This document shows, in pieces, positions 9,051-18,316 of a DNA stretch of 64,000 nucleotides. A program made the position numbers and the translations under genes. The notes beneath the pieces were generated by a model. It saw only the letters and a list, made by a program, of their open reading frames with translations, did not search any database and had not been told where the DNA came from. This DNA is from JADHLJ01 sp038118725 (GTDB lineage: Bacteria > Pseudomonadota > Alphaproteobacteria > Thalassobaculales > Thalassobaculaceae), in assembly GCA_038118725.1 (NCBI GenBank), contig JAYOIK010000006.1, forward strand, positions 28,328 through 92,327, given 5' to 3'. The number at the start of each line of letters is the position of its first letter. The first letter of the stretch is position 1.

Positions 9051-9074
9051 TCGTTGCTGGGTGGGGTAGGCTTC

Positions 9075-10901
9075 ATGGCCGTGGCGTTGGCGTTCGAGGA
9101 CCGTAAGCGGGATATCCTGCGCGACGTCTATGGATTTGACGATTTTCGTCCGGGTCAGGAAGCCGTGGTCGACTGCCTGCTCGCCGGGCGTCATGCCCTC
9201 GCGGTGATGCCGACCGGAGCGGGAAAGTCCCTGTGTTTTCAGGTTCCGGCCCTGGCCCTCGGCGGCTTGACGGTTGTCATCTCTCCGTTGGTCGCGTTGA
9301 TGCAGGACCAGGTGGCGGCGCTACGCCTGGCGGGGGTCCAGGCGGAAACCATCAATTCCGCGCGGGAGCGTTGGGAGAATGTCGACTCTTGGCGCCGGGT
9401 CGCGGCGGGAGAGGCGCCGATCCTCTATCTCGCGCCCGAGCGGCTCATGACCGAGCGCATGCTGGCCGCGCTGGCGCGCCTGCCGATCAAGCTGTTCGCC
9501 ATCGACGAGGCGCATTGCATTTCCCAATGGGGCCCGGCGTTCCGTCCGGAATACGAGGATCTGTCGCGCCTGAAGGAACTGTTTCCCGACGTGCCGATCG
9601 CCGCCTTGACCGCCACCGCCGATGAGGTCACTCGCCAGGACATCGCCGAGCGTCTGTTCGACAACAACGCCGACATATTCGTGACCGGATTCGATCGCCC
9701 GAATATCAAGCTCGGCGTCGCCGCCAAGCGGGACTGGCGCGCCCAGATGATGGAGTTTCTGGAGGCGCGAAAGGGTGAGAGCGGCATCGTCTACTGTCTG
9801 TCGCGCAAGAAGACCGACGAGACGGCTGCTTATCTGAGGGACCATGGCCTCGACGCGCTGACCTATCACGCGGGCATGGAAAAGACAGAGCGGGAACGTA
9901 ACCAGGACGCCTTCATGTCGCGCGATGGGGTGATCATGGTGGCGACGATCGCCTTCGGGATGGGGATCGACAAGCCGGATATCCGCTTCGTTCTACACGC
10001 CGATCTGCCGGGCAGCGTCGAGGCCTATTACCAGGAGATCGGCCGCGCCGGACGTGATGGAGAGCCCGCCGAGGTGATGATGCTCTACGGCCTGGATGAT
10101 ATCCGGATGCGCCGGGTGTTCATCGAGCAGGAGGAAAGCAGCGACGATCGCCGACGCCGCGAGCACCAGCGCCTGGGCGCCCTGATCGGGTATTGCGAGG
10201 CGCCGGGATGTCGGCGCCGCACCTTGCTGTCCTATTTCGGCGAGGACACCGAGGATTGCGGGAACTGCGACATGTGCCTCGATCCGGTCGCGATCGTCGA
10301 CGGCACCCATGAGGCGGATCTGGTGCTCGGCGCGGTGACGGGAACCGGGCAGCGATTTGGCGCGACCCATATCGTCGAGGTGCTGAGGGGAAGCAGCGCC
10401 GAGAAGATCACAAGACTTAGCCATGACCGTCTGGCCGAACACGGCGGCGGGAGCAACCGCAAGGCCGAGGAATGGCGCTCGATCATTCGCCAGATGGTGG
10501 CGGCGGGTTTTCTGCACATGGACGTGCGGGACTATGGCGGCCTTAAGATTACCAAGCGCGGCGAAGCCCTAAGGCGGGGCGAGGAGAGTTTCAGCTACCG
10601 CCATGACGTGGTGGCGCGATCGCCATCCAAGTCTCGCAAGGACCCGGCGCCAGTGGCGGCGGATCTCGATGGCGAGGCGGTCGAGCTTCTCGGCGCGCTG
10701 AAGGCGCTTCGCTCCAAGCTCGCGCGGGCGCGTGGGGTGCCGGCCTATGTGGTATTCACCGACAAGGCGCTTCAGGACATGGCGCGGCGGGCGCCGCGCT
10801 CGCGCGAGGAGTTCGCGGAAGTTCACGGTGTCGGCGCGGCGAAACTGAAGGACCTGGCGGACCCGTTTCTGGACGCGATCGCACGCTTCAAGAATGGATG
10901 A
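9075..10901 (+). CDS. recQ: ATP-dependent DNA helicase RecQ
   Basis: About 608 residues with the full RecQ layout. Motif 0/I is FRPGQEAVVDCLLAG and MPTGAGKSLCFQ, motif II DEAHCISQWG, motif III ALTATAD, and motif VI QEIGRAGRDG. The zinc-binding segment is YCEAPGCRRRTLLSYFGEDTEDCGNCDMC (four Cys), followed by a winged helix. A C-terminal HRDC domain sits near residues 535-605 (LARARGVPAYVVFTDKAL ... VHGVGAAKL). It unwinds DNA 3' to 5' in recombination repair. The ATG at 9075 avoids the sthA terminator. The helicase motifs leave little doubt. Confidence 0.95.
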   Translation: MAVALAFEDRKRDILRDVYGFDDFRPGQEAVVDCLLAGRHALAVMPTGAGKSLCFQVPALALGGLTVVISPLVALMQDQVAALRLAGVQAETINSARERWENVDSWRRVAAGEAPILYLAPERLMTERMLAALARLPIKLFAIDEAHCISQWGPAFRPEYEDLSRLKELFPDVPIAALTATADEVTRQDIAERLFDNNADIFVTGFDRPNIKLGVAAKRDWRAQMMEFLEARKGESGIVYCLSRKKTDETAAYLRDHGLDALTYHAGMEKTERERNQDAFMSRDGVIMVATIAFGMGIDKPDIRFVLHADLPGSVEAYYQEIGRAGRDGEPAEVMMLYGLDDIRMRRVFIEQEESSDDRRRREHQRLGALIGYCEAPGCRRRTLLSYFGEDTEDCGNCDMCLDPVAIVDGTHEADLVLGAVTGTGQRFGATHIVEVLRGSSAEKITRLSHDRLAEHGGGSNRKAEEWRSIIRQMVAAGFLHMDVRDYGGLKITKRGEALRRGEESFSYRHDVVARSPSKSRKDPAPVAADLDGEAVELLGALKALRSKLARARGVPAYVVFTDKALQDMARRAPRSREEFAEVHGVGAAKLKDLADPFLDAIARFKNG

Positions 10902-10955
10902 GGCCGGCTGAAACTCACGGTTCGGAACAAGTTTTTAAATCAGGGGAGAGGTCAC

Positions 10956-11705
10956 ATGGATCTGGGACTAAAGGGCAAGAAGGTCATCGTGACGGGCGCG
11001 AGCAGGGGAATTGGGCTTTCGATCGCGGAGGTTTTCGCGCAAGAGGGCGCCGATGTGTCGATCTGCGCGCGCGGGGCGGAGACACTGGAGACGGCGCGGG
11101 CGCGGATCGCGAAGCATGGGACGCGTGTTCATGCCCAAACCTGCGATGTTTCCGACGCCGATGCCTTGACCGGCTATATCGAGGCGGCGGCCGGCGCGCT
11201 CGGTGGTCTCAACATCCTGGTCAACAACCCCTCGGGGTTCGGGCGCACCGATGACGAAGAAGGCTGGCGGCTCGGCCTCGACGTGGATCTGATGGCCCTG
11301 GTGCGTGGCTCCTGGACGGCGGTTCCGCATATCGAAAAGGCCGGCGGCGGCGCGATCATCCATACCTCGTCGATTTCTGGTCTCACCTCATCCCTGCGCA
11401 CGCCGCCCTATGGCGCGGTCAAGGCGGCGGTGATCCAGTACACCAAGACCCAGGCCCTGCAACTGGCGTCCAAGAATATCCGGGTTAACTGTTTGGCGCC
11501 GGGGTCGATCGAGTTTCCCGGTGGGACCTGGGACGACGCCAAGCAGAACAATCCCAAACTTTACGAGGGGATCAAGCGCTCCATTCCGTTCGGTCGTTTG
11601 GGCGGGCCGGAGGAGGTTGCGAAAACCGCTGTCTTCCTGGCCTCCGACGCCGCCTCGTGGGTCACCGGCGTTACCGTCGCGGTGGATGGCGGGCAGATGC
11701 TTTAA
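10956..11705 (+). CDS. SDR family NAD(P)-dependent oxidoreductase
   Basis: A classical short-chain dehydrogenase of 249 residues. The cofactor loop is VTGASRGIGLSIAE, the active-site Ser lies in HTSSISG and the Tyr/Lys pair in YGAVKAA. The end is SDAASWVTGVTVAVDGGQML, typical of FabG-like enzymes. The usual NNAG strand reads NNPS. It reduces or oxidises an alcohol/ketone; the substrate is unknown. AGGGGAGAGG precedes the ATG. A terminator follows at once, so it seems monocistronic. Confidence 0.9.
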   Translation: MDLGLKGKKVIVTGASRGIGLSIAEVFAQEGADVSICARGAETLETARARIAKHGTRVHAQTCDVSDADALTGYIEAAAGALGGLNILVNNPSGFGRTDDEEGWRLGLDVDLMALVRGSWTAVPHIEKAGGGAIIHTSSISGLTSSLRTPPYGAVKAAVIQYTKTQALQLASKNIRVNCLAPGSIEFPGGTWDDAKQNNPKLYEGIKRSIPFGRLGGPEEVAKTAVFLASDAASWVTGVTVAVDGGQML

Positions 11706-11716
11706 CAGGCTGAAGC

Positions 11717-11758
11717 CCCTTCGAGAACCCGAGCCTGATCCAGGATCTCGAAGGGTTT
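11717..11758 (+). terminator. Rho-independent terminator after the SDR gene
   Basis: CCCTTCGAGA (11717-11726) pairs with TCTCGAAGGG (11746-11755), a perfect ten-base stem, followed by TTTCGCTT. It begins 12 bases after the SDR stop. Confidence 0.7.
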
Positions 11759-11869
11759 CGCTTGATATGTGATCGCGGCGACACCCCGATTGCCATTCAC
11801 GCGGCGCACGAAATATGGTGCCGGATCGAGAGACGTCGTTTGACGCCAACCCAATAGGAAGGAAGACCC

Positions 11870-12877
11870 ATGCGCGCGATGGTCCTGCATGGACATGGTG
11901 GCCCCGAGGCCTTGACCCTGGAGAGTGATTTCCCGGATCCCGAATGCGGCCCCAATGACGTGATCGTCCGGGTCAAGTCGACGTCGCTTAACTATCACGA
12001 CATCTTCACGCGGAACGGCATGCCCGGGATCAAGATCCAGATGCCGATGATCTGCGGCCTGGATGTCGCCGGTGATATCGCCGAGATCGGCTCCGAGGTC
12101 ACGGATTGGAAAGTCGGCGACCGGGTGCTGATTGATCCGCGCAATCGGGTCGAGGGTGGTCTGGTGGGCGAAACCATTCATGGTGGCCTGGCCGAGTACT
12201 GCCGCGCGCCGACCCATCAATTGGTCAAGATTCCCGATGGCGTGAGCCACGATCAGGCCTCCAGCCTGCCCGTCGCCTACGGCACGGCGCACCGGATGAT
12301 GGTGACCATCGGCAAGGTCGCCGAGGGCGAGAAAGTGCTGATCCTCGGGGCTTCGGGCGGAGTCGGTACCGGTGCCCTGCTGCTCGCCAAGATGGCCGGG
12401 GCCGAGGTTGTCGTATGCGCCTCTTCCGAGGAAAAGATGAACAAGCTCAAGGAACTCGGCGCCGATCACGCGATGACCTACATGGACAACGAGTTCCATA
12501 AGGGAATCTACGGTCTCTATGGCAAGCCCGGTCGGCGCGGCTACGAGGGTGGTGTCAACGTGGTGGTGAATTTCACTGGCGGCGAGACCTGGGTGCCGTC
12601 CCTGCGGGCCATGAAGCGCGGCGGTCGCATGCTCACCTGCGGCGCCACGGCGGGTTATGACCCCAAAACCGATATCCGCTTTATCTGGACCTTCGAGCAG
12701 CAGATTCTCGGCTCCAATTCCTGGGAGCGCGAGGACCTGGTTCAACTGATGGACTATATCCAGGACGGCAGGATGAACCCGGTCATCGACAAGGCCTTGC
12801 CGCTATCCGAGGCGGCGGAAGGCATTCGCCTGCTGGAGGATCGCGAGGTCTTCGGCAAGGTCGTGATTAACCCGTAG
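11870..12877 (+). CDS. Zinc-independent MDR oxidoreductase (quinone oxidoreductase-like)
   Basis: The 335-residue medium-chain dehydrogenase has the GroES-like N-terminus (LTLESDFPDPECGPNDVIVRVKSTSLNYHDIFTRNG), a Rossmann core with VLILGASGGVGTGALLLAK, and the C-terminal LEDREVFGKVVI. The catalytic zinc Cys is replaced by Tyr in LNYHD, and the four-Cys structural zinc loop is absent, which places it with zinc-less quinone or enoyl reductases. GGAAGGAAG lies upstream of the ATG. Fourteen bases separate it from the PaaI-like gene, and the DUF4392 gene follows, suggesting a three-gene operon. Confidence 0.88.
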   Translation: MRAMVLHGHGGPEALTLESDFPDPECGPNDVIVRVKSTSLNYHDIFTRNGMPGIKIQMPMICGLDVAGDIAEIGSEVTDWKVGDRVLIDPRNRVEGGLVGETIHGGLAEYCRAPTHQLVKIPDGVSHDQASSLPVAYGTAHRMMVTIGKVAEGEKVLILGASGGVGTGALLLAKMAGAEVVVCASSEEKMNKLKELGADHAMTYMDNEFHKGIYGLYGKPGRRGYEGGVNVVVNFTGGETWVPSLRAMKRGGRMLTCGATAGYDPKTDIRFIWTFEQQILGSNSWEREDLVQLMDYIQDGRMNPVIDKALPLSEAAEGIRLLEDREVFGKVVINP

Positions 12878-12891
12878 TAAGGAGTTCCGTC

Positions 12892-13311
12892 ATGTCTGGG
12901 CCCGTTACAGCCGCCGACATCCAGGAGATGCTCGACGCCTCTCCATTCATCGCCTTCATGAACCTGGAGGTCGTGTCCGCCGACGCGGAGACCGAGACCG
13001 TGGTCATGAAGATGCCGCTTCGACCGGAATTCGAGCGCCGCGCCGGAACCGGTCAGTTCCATGGCGGGCCGATCGCCGCGCTGATCGATACCGCCGGCGA
13101 CTATGCCGTAGTCCTGAAGTCAGGCGGCGGCGTGCCGACCATCAACTTCCGCGTCGACTATCTGCGTCCGGCGTCCAATACCACGCTGACGGCGACGGCG
13201 GTTGCCCGGCGTATCGGCCGCACCGTCGCGGTGGTCGATATCGATGTCACCGACGACAACGGCAAGCTCTGCGCCATCGGGCGTGGGACCTATTCGCCGA
13301 ACGTGGGGTAA
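12892..13311 (+). CDS. PaaI-family hotdog thioesterase
   Basis: A 139-residue hotdog-fold protein. The signature is QFHGGPIAALIDTAGDYAV, where HGG and the following acidic residue form the acyl-CoA thioesterase site. It continues with INFRVDYLRPA and a beta strand RRIGRTVAVVDIDV. It probably hydrolyses an acyl- or aryl-acyl-CoA in the cytosol. AAGGAG precedes the ATG. The substrate is not predictable. Confidence 0.88.
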   Translation: MSGPVTAADIQEMLDASPFIAFMNLEVVSADAETETVVMKMPLRPEFERRAGTGQFHGGPIAALIDTAGDYAVVLKSGGGVPTINFRVDYLRPASNTTLTATAVARRIGRTVAVVDIDVTDDNGKLCAIGRGTYSPNVG

Positions 13312-13329
13312 CGGTCCGAGAGGGGCGCC

Positions 13330-14379
13330 ATGGCAAGCAACGATCCCCTGCACGCGCTGATCGCCGAGAACATCGACCGTCTGGTCAATCTCGACATCAG
13401 CGGCTACGGCGTCATCGCCGAGATCCACCGGGCGGCGCGGGAGCATTACGGCGCTCCGTTGTCCTGGCTGGCGGCGGAAAGATTGCGCGCGGTACTGGGC
13501 GAGGGGGGAACCTTTTTTGTTACCTCCGGCTGGCTGATGCCCGGTTTCTATCCCTATGGCGAGACCGACGGGCCGATCGGCGCGGCGATCCTGGGCCGCG
13601 CGTTGAGCCACGCCTTCGGCGCCCGCATGGTGGTGCTGACCGAGGCGGAGATGCTTCCCTGCACCACGGCGGCCTGCCGGGCGGCGGGCCTCAACGTGAT
13701 GACCGAGGCCGAGATCGCCGCCGCGCCGCGACCGCCGCATCCGGGCAACCGCCATTGCATCATCGTGCCGATCCCGATCCCGTTCGAGGCCGCCCAGTCC
13801 GAGGCCAAGCGCCTCTTCGACACCTATGAGCCGAAAGCCATCGTGTCGGTCGAGAAGAACGGCCGCAACGCCGAGGGCCTGTACTGCATGGTCGGCGGTG
13901 ACGACAATTCCGACTGCGTGATAAAGGCGGTCGAGTTTTTCCACGAGGCCGAGCGGCGTGGCGTGTTGACCATCGGGATCGGCGACCGGGGCAACGAGAT
14001 CGGCTTTGGCGCCATCGCCGAGGTGCCGCGCCGGGTCCTGCCGTTTGGCGAGCAGGCGACCGACAACACCACGGTCGATGTCCTGGTCACGGCGGCGGTC
14101 TCCAATTGGGGCGCCAGCGCCATCGCCGCCGCGCTCGCCGCGATGCTGGACCGGCCCGAGGTTATGCATGACACGGATACCGAATCGCGCATGTTGCACC
14201 GCTGTATCGACGCCGGCGGCATCGATGGTTTCGGCTGTACGCCGGTCCCGGTGACGGATGGGATGAGCGAGCCGGCCCATATCGGCGTTTGCGCGCTGTT
14301 GAATGAGATTGTGCGGGCGCCCGCGGTGAAATCCCCCTCGATCTTCGCGACGCCGTTGCATAGTACCAAACCGCGTTGA
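13330..14379 (+). CDS. DUF4392 (D-glutamate cyclase-like) protein
   Basis: The 349-residue protein belongs to the family related to the C-terminal domain of vertebrate D-glutamate cyclase. It shows FFVTSGWLMPGFYPYGETDGPIGA near the N-terminus, SVEKNGRNAEGLYCMVGGDD in the middle and GIGDRGNEIGFGAI (family: GDGGNEIGMG). Mitochondrial homologues convert D-glutamate to 5-oxo-proline; in bacteria the role is largely uncharacterised. It lies 18 bases behind the PaaI-like gene and is followed by repeat array 2. Confidence 0.85.
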   Translation: MASNDPLHALIAENIDRLVNLDISGYGVIAEIHRAAREHYGAPLSWLAAERLRAVLGEGGTFFVTSGWLMPGFYPYGETDGPIGAAILGRALSHAFGARMVVLTEAEMLPCTTAACRAAGLNVMTEAEIAAAPRPPHPGNRHCIIVPIPIPFEAAQSEAKRLFDTYEPKAIVSVEKNGRNAEGLYCMVGGDDNSDCVIKAVEFFHEAERRGVLTIGIGDRGNEIGFGAIAEVPRRVLPFGEQATDNTTVDVLVTAAVSNWGASAIAAALAAMLDRPEVMHDTDTESRMLHRCIDAGGIDGFGCTPVPVTDGMSEPAHIGVCALLNEIVRAPAVKSPSIFATPLHSTKPR

Positions 14380-14399
14380 CCAGACCTCTTGTCCCGTTT

Positions 14400-15150
14400 C
14401 GCCGCCTCGAGCTCGCCGTCGCCCTGGCGAAGGCCAGGACTTTTGGCGAGGAAGTCTGATGTTCCGGAACACAGTTTGATTCCACCGATCCCAGGCTCAT
14501 GCCGGTGGCGGCAAAAGCCCTGGCCTTCGCCAGGGCGACGGTGCGGAGAGAGGGGCGCTTTCATCCCCGTCGCCCTGGCGAACGGCAGGGCCTCGGATAG
14601 TTCCACGGGAGCGAACAAATACCGTCAAGGGCATCCATCGCGAGGTCCTGCCTTACGCCAGGACGACGTTTTCGAAACCGAGGGGCAATGCCCCAGAAAC
14701 ACCATGCCCCACACATCCCCGTCGCCCTGGCGAACGGCAGGGCCTCGAATGGTTCCACGTGATCAAACGATTACCGCAAGGACATCCATCGCGAGGTCCC
14801 GCCTTGCGCCAGGACGACGTTTACGAAAGAACGGGGCAATCCCGAAAAAACACCATGCCCCACACATCCCCGTCGCCCTGGCGAACGGCAGGGCCTCGGG
14901 CGGTTCCACGAGATCAAACGAATACCGTCAAGGGCATCCAACGCGAGGTCCTGCCTTGCGCCAGGACGACGTTTTCGAAAGCGCGGGGCAATCCCCCAAA
15001 AACACCATGCCTACACATCCCCGTCGCCCTGGCGAACGGCGGGACCTCGGATGGTTCCGCGTGATCAAACGATTGCCGCAAGGGCATCCATCGCGAGGTC
15101 CTTGTTTATTTGTTTGGCCTTCGCCAGGGCGACCGGAAACAGGCGTCATG
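14400..15150. repeat. BIME-like tandem repeat array (array 2), ~151-bp period
   Basis: The motif CATCCCCGTCGCCCTGGCGA starts at 14562, 14714, 14865 and 15016, a period of 152, 151 and 151. Each unit carries the hairpins GCCCTG-gcgaacgg-CAGGGC and GTCCTG-type in reverse orientation to array 1, and diverged half units flank it at 14421, 14517 and 15115. Open frames through it are by-products of the GC-rich repeat. The rest of the interval 14380-15299 shows no gene. Confidence 0.8.
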
Positions 15151-15299
15151 ACGTGGGCCTTCACTACCGCGACTCGGTCTACGAGCACGGGTGAAGGGTC
15201 CTGGGCGTGATCGCTGAATACCTTGATCTATTCGAAGGCGATTGACGGCTTGTCTCGGATTTTGTCTAGTCCGGTGAAACAACCAAGGGCAAAGTTGAA

Positions 15300-15665
15300 A
15301 TGGCGAGTGATCAGGAAATTGTCGCGCGTGGCTGGGACGCGGTCGGCAAGGGTGATTGGGACGGGCTGCTTGAGGACTATACCGACGACGCGATCTTCGT
15401 CATGCCGGGGCAGAACGACGTGCTGACGGGCAAGGCGGCGATCAAGAGCGCGCTGGAGAATCTCGGCGCCGCGGTACCGTCGGGCTTTGATATCACCGGT
15501 GTCCGCAACATCGGCGATGACGGCGAGGTCGTCTCCATCGTCAATTGGAAATGCGACAAGCTTCCCGACGGTAGCCAGATTGCCATCCCATTCCGGCTGA
15601 AGGACGGCTTGGCCTTCGAGGAACGTTGGTTCGTCGATACCGAACAGTGGAAAGCCGCGTTCTAG
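15300..15665 (+). CDS. NTF2-like (SnoaL-type) protein
   Basis: A 121-residue single domain. It has EIVARGWDAVGKGDWDGLLEDYTDDAIFVMPG at the N-terminus, the usual NTF2-like helix and hydrophobic cone start, followed by TGKAAIKSALE and beta strands ending FRLKDGLAFEERWFVDTEQW. The family includes isomerases, hydrolases and proteins of unknown role; no catalytic assignment is possible. No strong Shine-Dalgarno is visible. It converges on the glutathione transferase gene. Confidence 0.8.
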   Translation: MASDQEIVARGWDAVGKGDWDGLLEDYTDDAIFVMPGQNDVLTGKAAIKSALENLGAAVPSGFDITGVRNIGDDGEVVSIVNWKCDKLPDGSQIAIPFRLKDGLAFEERWFVDTEQWKAAF

Positions 15666-15693
15666 TCGGTCTAAGCTTTTGAGTTTCGATCGG

Positions 15694-15716
15694 ACGGGCG
15701 GGTTTATCCCGCCCGT
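15694..15716. terminator. Hairpin between convergent genes
   Basis: ACGGGCGGG (15694-15702) pairs with CCCGCCCGT (15708-15716). It lies between the NTF2-like stop and the glutathione transferase, overlapping the last codons of the latter. Neither side has a clear T-run, so its role as a two-way terminator is tentative. Confidence 0.45.
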
Positions 15717-16336
15717 TCCGGTTCACCCGCGCGCTCGCAAGCGCGCTTGAACGCCGGGCGTGCCTTCACCCGCTCGATATACGCTTGTAGGTTCGGATAA
15801 GGCTCAAGCTGGCCGAAGCGTCCCGCCATTTCCAGGATATAGCTCATACCGAAATCGGGGCCTTGCAAGCGGTCGCCGAGCAGGTACGGCTTGTCGCCAA
15901 GGAAATCGCTGATATAGCCGAGTTGCAAATTGACCTCGCCACTGGCGAAGCCGGTAATGAGTGGCGGCTTTTGGTCGGGGTCGGCCATGAGCAAGCGCTT
16001 CATGATCAGCGGCGCGAAGGCGGAACCCTCGGAATAGTGCAGCCATTGGGTATAGATGGCGCGCTCCTTGATGTTCTCGCGCGGCGGCGCCAGCACATGG
16101 TCGGTGTCGTGGCGGTCAAGCAGATAGGACGTGATGGCCCCGGATTCGGCCAAAAGCAGATCTCCGTCCTCGATCACCGGGGATTTGCCGAGGGGATGGG
16201 CATCGCGCAGATCCGCCTGGGCCCGGCCTTTTTCATTTCGGACATAGATCTTGAGTTCGTAGTCGAGGCCGAGTTCCTCCAGCAGCCAGACCGTGAACAA
16301 GGACCTGCCGACCCTCAGATGATGTAGAAGAATCAT
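15704..16336 (-). CDS. Glutathione S-transferase family protein
   Basis: A cytosolic-type GST of 210 residues. The thioredoxin-like N-terminal domain has HHLRVGRSLFTVWLLEELGLDYEL, and the glutathione-binding cis-Pro/ES motif is HPLGKSPVIEDGDLLLAESGAI. The helical C-terminal domain contains LGDRLQGPDFGMSYIL, the conserved GDxxTxAD-type turn. It conjugates or reduces with glutathione; the class and substrate are uncertain. It is divergent from uup across 111 bases. Confidence 0.9.
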   Translation of the reverse strand: MILLHHLRVGRSLFTVWLLEELGLDYELKIYVRNEKGRAQADLRDAHPLGKSPVIEDGDLLLAESGAITSYLLDRHDTDHVLAPPRENIKERAIYTQWLHYSEGSAFAPLIMKRLLMADPDQKPPLITGFASGEVNLQLGYISDFLGDKPYLLGDRLQGPDFGMSYILEMAGRFGQLEPYPNLQAYIERVKARPAFKRACERAGEPERAG

Positions 16337-16447
16337 GACCTGCTCCCATCCCTTGAACGCGACGGTTGGTATGGATTTTGGGGAGTATGTTCACAAGCTG
16401 GTCCCACGGCTCTTGATCTGGCGCGCGCGCGTCGATATCCCATCGCC

Positions 16448-18316
16448 ATGGTTGAACGTCCCCCTTCCTCCCGCACTCCTCCCTTGATCGCGTTGCGTGG
16501 CGCGGATCTGGCGTTTGGCGACAAGGTGCTGTTTCGCGACGCCGATATCTCGGTGGCGCCGGGGGATCGGATCTGTCTGGTCGGGCGCAATGGCGGCGGC
16601 AAGTCGACATTGATGCGGGCGCTGGCCGGCGAAATCGAGGTCGACAAGGGGGAGCGCTTTACCCAGCCCGGGGCGCGGATCGGCTATCTGCCCCAGGACC
16701 CGCCGATGCCCCCCGGAGTCACGGTCTGGAGCCACGTCGCCGCGGCGCTGCCGGAGGAGGATCAGGGCCGTCCGCGCGAGCATGAGGTCGACGCGGTCCT
16801 GGTGCATCTCAATCTCGACGGCGACCGGATGCTGGAGACGCTGTCGGGCGGCGAGGCGCGGCGAGTGGCGATCGCGCGGGCGTTGGTTTCCAAACCGGAT
16901 GTGCTTTTGCTGGACGAGCCGACCAACCATCTGGATCTGCCGACGGTGGAATGGCTGGAAGGCGAGTTGCAGCGCTTTCGCGGCGGGTTGCTGCTGATCA
17001 GCCATGACCGGGCGTTTCTGCGCAAACTCTCCAATCGAACCTATTGGATCGATCGCGCCAAGCTCCGGCGCAACTCGACCGGGTTCGCGGACTTCGCCGA
17101 CTGGGCCGACAAGGTCCTGGAGGACGAGGAAGCCGAAAACCGGCGCATGGACAAGAAGATCGCCGAGGAGACCAAATGGCTGCGCGAGGGCCTGACCGCT
17201 CGGCGCAAGCGCAACATGGGACGGGTGCGCAACCTCCAGGGCATGCGCCAGGAAAAGGTCGAGCGACTGAAACGCCAGGGCAATGTCCAATTCACCCTGA
17301 AGGAGACCGACCGTAGCGGCCAGCTTGTGCTGGAGGCGCTGGATATCTCCAAGCGCTATGTCACCGAGGAGGGCCGCGAGACGGTTATCGCCGACCGGTT
17401 CTCGACACTCGTGCGGCGGCGCGAGCGGATCGGCTTCATCGGGCGCAACGGCGCCGGCAAGACCAGTCTCTTGCGCATGCTGATCGGTACCGAGGCGCCG
17501 GATAGTGGCCGCGTGCGCATCGGTTTCGGTGTTGAGACCGTCTATTTCGACCAGAAGCGCGAAAGCTTGAATCCCGACACCACGCCCTGGGCCACCTTGT
17601 GCCCCGGCGGTGGCGACACCGTCGAGATCGGTGGGCGCCCGCGTCACGTAGTCTCGTATCTGCGCGACTTTCTGTTCGAGGAACGCCAGGCCACGAGCCC
17701 GATCAAGACCCTGTCCGGCGGAGAGCGCAACCGTCTGTTGCTGGCCCGGCTGTTCTCGCAAAAGCACAACCTCGTGGTGCTGGACGAGCCGACCAACGAT
17801 CTTGATGTCGAGACGCTCGAGTTGCTGGAGGAGGTCCTCTCCGAATATGACGGGACGATCCTTCTGGTCAGCCATGACCGGGACTTTCTCGACCGGGTGG
17901 TGACCTCGACGGTGGTGGTCGATGGTGGCGGCGCGATCGAGGAGTATGTCGGCGGATACTCCGACTATCTGCGTCAGCGTCCGGCCCCGGCCGCCGAGCC
18001 AACGGCGCGTGATGGCGGGCGCGGAACCACCGCTTCGGAGGCCAAGGGCGAGAGGAAACCCAGCGCCGCGAAGCTCGGTTACAAGGAACAACGCGAGCTT
18101 GACGGCTTGCCGGACAGGATCGCGGCCCTGGAGGGGGAGATCGAGACACTGCGCGAGATTTTCGCCGATCCGGAACTCTATTCCCGAGATCCTGAGAAGT
18201 TCGCCCGCACCAGCGACCGGCTCTCGGCGGCGGCGGCGGAGCTTGAGGCGGCGGAGGAACGCTGGCTCGAATTGGAGGCGCGGCGCGAGGCCCTGGAAGA
18301 GGCGCGGGCGGGATGA
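16448..18316 (+). CDS. uup: ABC-F family ATPase Uup
   Basis: The 622-residue protein has two ABC ATPase domains in tandem. The first has Walker A GRNGGGKST, signature LSGGEARR and Walker B LLLDEPTNHLD; the second has GRNGAGKTS, LSGGERNR and VVLDEPTNDLD. Between them lies the charged ABC-F linker (RRMDKKIAEETKWLREGLTARRKRNMGRVRNLQ). The C-terminal ~75 residues form the coiled coil typical of Uup (RELDGLPDRIAALEGEIETL ... ELEAAEERWLELEARR). There are no membrane segments. Uup acts on ribosomes and/or branched DNA. Its stop overlaps the next ATG (ATGA). Confidence 0.92.
   Translation: MVERPPSSRTPPLIALRGADLAFGDKVLFRDADISVAPGDRICLVGRNGGGKSTLMRALAGEIEVDKGERFTQPGARIGYLPQDPPMPPGVTVWSHVAAALPEEDQGRPREHEVDAVLVHLNLDGDRMLETLSGGEARRVAIARALVSKPDVLLLDEPTNHLDLPTVEWLEGELQRFRGGLLLISHDRAFLRKLSNRTYWIDRAKLRRNSTGFADFADWADKVLEDEEAENRRMDKKIAEETKWLREGLTARRKRNMGRVRNLQGMRQEKVERLKRQGNVQFTLKETDRSGQLVLEALDISKRYVTEEGRETVIADRFSTLVRRRERIGFIGRNGAGKTSLLRMLIGTEAPDSGRVRIGFGVETVYFDQKRESLNPDTTPWATLCPGGGDTVEIGGRPRHVVSYLRDFLFEERQATSPIKTLSGGERNRLLLARLFSQKHNLVVLDEPTNDLDVETLELLEEVLSEYDGTILLVSHDRDFLDRVVTSTVVVDGGGAIEEYVGGYSDYLRQRPAPAAEPTARDGGRGTTASEAKGERKPSAAKLGYKEQRELDGLPDRIAALEGEIETLREIFADPELYSRDPEKFARTSDRLSAAAAELEAAEERWLELEARREALEEARAG

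Noticed and set aside
9033..9074. Upstream start for recQ
   Set aside because: The ATG at 9033 lies within the sthA terminator hairpin; the ATG at 9075 gives the normal RecQ N-terminus.
14562..15080. CRISPR array
   Set aside because: The period is about 151 bases with near-identical sequence throughout each unit, so there are no unique spacers; no cas genes are near.
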